Shown: positions 62,627-64,000 of the stretch, one piece after another | Layout: every line of letters starts with the position of its first letter | How positions within the stretch are numbered: position 1 is the stretch's first letter | Source: an uncultured Sulfitobacter sp. | Lineage (GTDB): Bacteria > Pseudomonadota > Alphaproteobacteria > Rhodobacterales > Rhodobacteraceae | DNA length: 64,000 bases | Direction of reading: 5' to 3' | Assembly: GCF_947499945.1 (NCBI RefSeq) | Contig: NZ_CANMQD010000001.1 | Location: 806,001 to 870,000, forward strand | The notes under the pieces: model-generated | What the model saw: the letters and a program-made list of their open reading frames with translations, nothing else | The model's database searches: none | Told to the model about the DNA's origin: nothing | Program-made: the position numbers and the translations under genes

Positions 62627-62672
62627 CAGAGTTTCCCCGAAACTCTGTACCCAAAATTTCTCCGAAATTTTG
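62627..62672. repeat. Paired-hairpin intergenic repeat, copy 3
   Basis: CAGAGTTTC (62627-62635) pairs with GAAACTCTG (62639-62647) around CCC. After four bases, CAAAATTTC (62652-62660) pairs with GAAATTTTG (62664-62672) around TCC. Both stems are perfect 9-bp stems. It begins two bases behind the YdcH-family stop. Confidence 0.75.
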
Positions 62673-62750
62673 CCCACCGCGCTACATTGCCCCTCCGCTC
62701 CGAATGGCTATAGTGCGCGCTTACGCACCTGACGCAAAGGCTTTAGCGCT

Positions 62751-63239
62751 ATGAGCACACCACCCGTTGGCATCATCATGGGGTCCCAGTCCGACTGGTC
62801 CACTATGCGCGAGGCCGCCACCCTGCTCGACGAGCTTGGCATCGTTTACGAGACCCGTATCGTCTCGGCCCACCGCACGCCCGACCGCCTTTGGGAGTAC
62901 GGGAAAACGGCTGTGGAGCGTGGGCTTCAGGTCATCATTGCAGGCGCGGGCGGTGCCGCCCATTTGCCCGGTATGATGGCCTCAAAAACCCGCGTTCCGG
63001 TGATCGGTGTGCCCGTCCTGACCAAAGCCCTCTCCGGCGTCGACAGCCTCTATTCCATCTTGCAGATGCCCAAAGGCTTCCCCGTTGCCACCATGGCCAT
63101 CGGCGCACCTGGTGCAGCAAACGCCGCCCTGATGGCCGCTGGCATCCTCGCACTCCAAGACCCGGTTCTGGCTACCCGCCTCGACACATGGCGCAGCGAT
63201 CTGAGCGCCTCTATTCCGGAAGCTCCCACAGATGACTAA
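62751..63239 (+). CDS. purE: N5-carboxyaminoimidazole ribonucleotide mutase
   Basis: The 162-residue enzyme moves the carboxylate in N5-CAIR to CAIR in purine synthesis. The signature is complete: [39 protein letters not shown] with His, [20 protein letters not shown] and [18 protein letters not shown]. Length is normal for class I PurE. It overlaps purK by eight bases, giving the usual purE-purK pair. Confidence 0.97.
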   Translation: MSTPPVGIIMGSQSDWSTMREAATLLDELGIVYETRIVSAHRTPDRLWEYGKTAVERGLQVIIAGAGGAAHLPGMMASKTRVPVIGVPVLTKALSGVDSLYSILQMPKGFPVATMAIGAPGAANAALMAAGILALQDPVLATRLDTWRSDLSASIPEAPTDD

Positions 63240-64000
63240 CCCTCTGCCCACGGGCGCGACCATCGGCATTCTTGGTGGGGGCCAGCTTGGCCGCATGCTT
63301 TCTGTGGCCGCCTCCCGCCTTGGCCTACGCACCCATATCTATGAACCAGGCAGCAATCCGCCCGCCGCTGACGTAGCCCATGCCGTCACTACGGCGCCCT
63401 ACAGCGATGTGGCCGCTCTCACTGCTTTCGCCAATTCCGTTGACCTCGTGACCTACGAATTCGAGAATATCCCCACGGAGGCGCTCGACATCATCGAGGC
63501 GATAACGCCCATCCACCCCAACCGCCGCGCTCTTGGCACCTCCCAAGACCGCCTTGTGGAAAAGAGCTTCCTGCAAGAAATCGGCCTGCAAGTCGCCCCT
63601 TTCGCGGATATCACCAACGCCGCCAGCCTTGATGCAGCCCTCGCCACCATCGGCACGCCTTCAATCCTGAAAACCCGCCGTTTCGGCTATGACGGCAAAG
63701 GGCAGTCCCGCCTGAACGCTCCCGAAGACGCCGCCACAGCCCTCACCGACATGGCGGGTGCGCCCGCTGTGCTCGAAGGCTTCGTCAACTTCTCGGTCGA
63801 AATCTCGATCATTGCAGCGCGCAATCCACAAGGCGAAATCGCTTGCTACGATCCCGGTGAAAACATCCACCGCGATGGCATCCTGCACACAACAACCGTC
63901 CCTGCAAAAATCCCCGCGCGCCTGCGCACCGATGCTGTCCTGCTGGCCGCTAAAATCCTCAACACGCTGGATTATGTGGGCGTCATGGGGGTTGAGCTTT
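63232..64000 (+). CDS. purK: N5-carboxyaminoimidazole ribonucleotide synthase, truncated by window end
   Basis: The ATG at 63232 overlaps the purE end. The frame stays open for 256 codons to the edge, against a usual length of about 355. The N-terminal biotin-carboxylase-like fold is clear: [39 protein letters not shown], then the ATP-grasp start [20 protein letters not shown] and [19 protein letters not shown]. The enzyme carboxylates AIR with ATP and bicarbonate to give N5-CAIR, the substrate of PurE. Confidence 0.95.
   Translation, partial: MTNPLPTGATIGILGGGQLGRMLSVAASRLGLRTHIYEPGSNPPAADVAHAVTTAPYSDVAALTAFANSVDLVTYEFENIPTEALDIIEAITPIHPNRRALGTSQDRLVEKSFLQEIGLQVAPFADITNAASLDAALATIGTPSILKTRRFGYDGKGQSRLNAPEDAATALTDMAGAPAVLEGFVNFSVEISIIAARNPQGEIACYDPGENIHRDGILHTTTVPAKIPARLRTDAVLLAAKILNTLDYVGVMGVEL

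Overview
The window reads as chromosomal DNA of a marine alphaproteobacterium of the order Rhodobacterales (Roseobacter group). The basis is gene content and family resemblance, not a search. Indicators are a fused ATP sulfurylase/APS kinase, an AsnC/Lrp regulator divergent from trxB, an Hsp20-DUF1150 pair, stand-alone Hint-domain proteins, paired MerR regulators at a fatty-acid oxidation cluster, PrpE, and a perfect FnrL-type box. Coding density is high, with many ATGA stop/start overlaps. I see no rRNA, tRNA, CRISPR array, prophage or intact insertion sequence.

Layout. 1-7 kb: a truncated SRAP peptidase gene, a shortened DUF1203 gene, a secreted 5'-nucleotidase, a DUF952-DUF1330-pyrD run, a MATE exporter and two PaaI-type thioesterases. 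7-17.3 kb: a beta-oxidation region with two MerR paralogues, two acyl-CoA dehydrogenases, a thiolase and the bifunctional hydratase/3-hydroxyacyl-CoA dehydrogenase, with a lipoprotein, a GST and a YidD-like gene between them. 17.3-26.6 kb: a permease, a Hint protein, a sulfotransferase, a DMT exporter, an acyl-CoA ligase, a membrane-anchored pseudo-peptidase with an SGNH hydrolase, and a secreted SPOR-domain protein.

26.8-37.8 kb is central metabolism: the pyrimidine salvage operon cdd-deoA-deoB-upp, malic enzyme, propionyl-CoA synthetase, CsbD, NAD kinase and glyA. 37.9-41.9 kb is looser and accessory-like. It has an orphan Imm11-like immunity gene, decayed copies of a dispersed intergenic repeat, a cupin, an esterase, and a glycine-zipper membrane protein behind an FnrL box. 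41.9-54.7 kb: carB, a 50-residue membrane peptide, a ketoacyl synthase III behind three helically phased TGTACA repeats, arsH, tdk, a D-2-hydroxyacid dehydrogenase, a CsaA-like protein, proC, a YbjN-family gene, ubiK, lgt, midA and pgeF. 55-64 kb: a second Hint protein, AsnC/Lrp, trxB, sat-cysC, rsmJ, a PhzF-family gene, DUF1150-hsp20, a YdcH-family gene, purE and a truncated purK.

How the genes fit together. The acyl-CoA ligase, dehydrogenases, hydratase/dehydrogenase and thiolase can take a fatty acid to acetyl-CoA, and PrpE handles the propionyl end. The salvage operon with tdk recycles nucleosides, possibly fed by the secreted nucleotidase. Sat-CysC makes PAPS, the donor for the sulfotransferase near 20 kb. 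No single locus is clearly a new multi-gene system. The best candidates for new biology are a paired-hairpin repeat family behind several genes, two Hint proteins lacking the nucleophile, the orphan immunity gene, and several strong unassigned operators.
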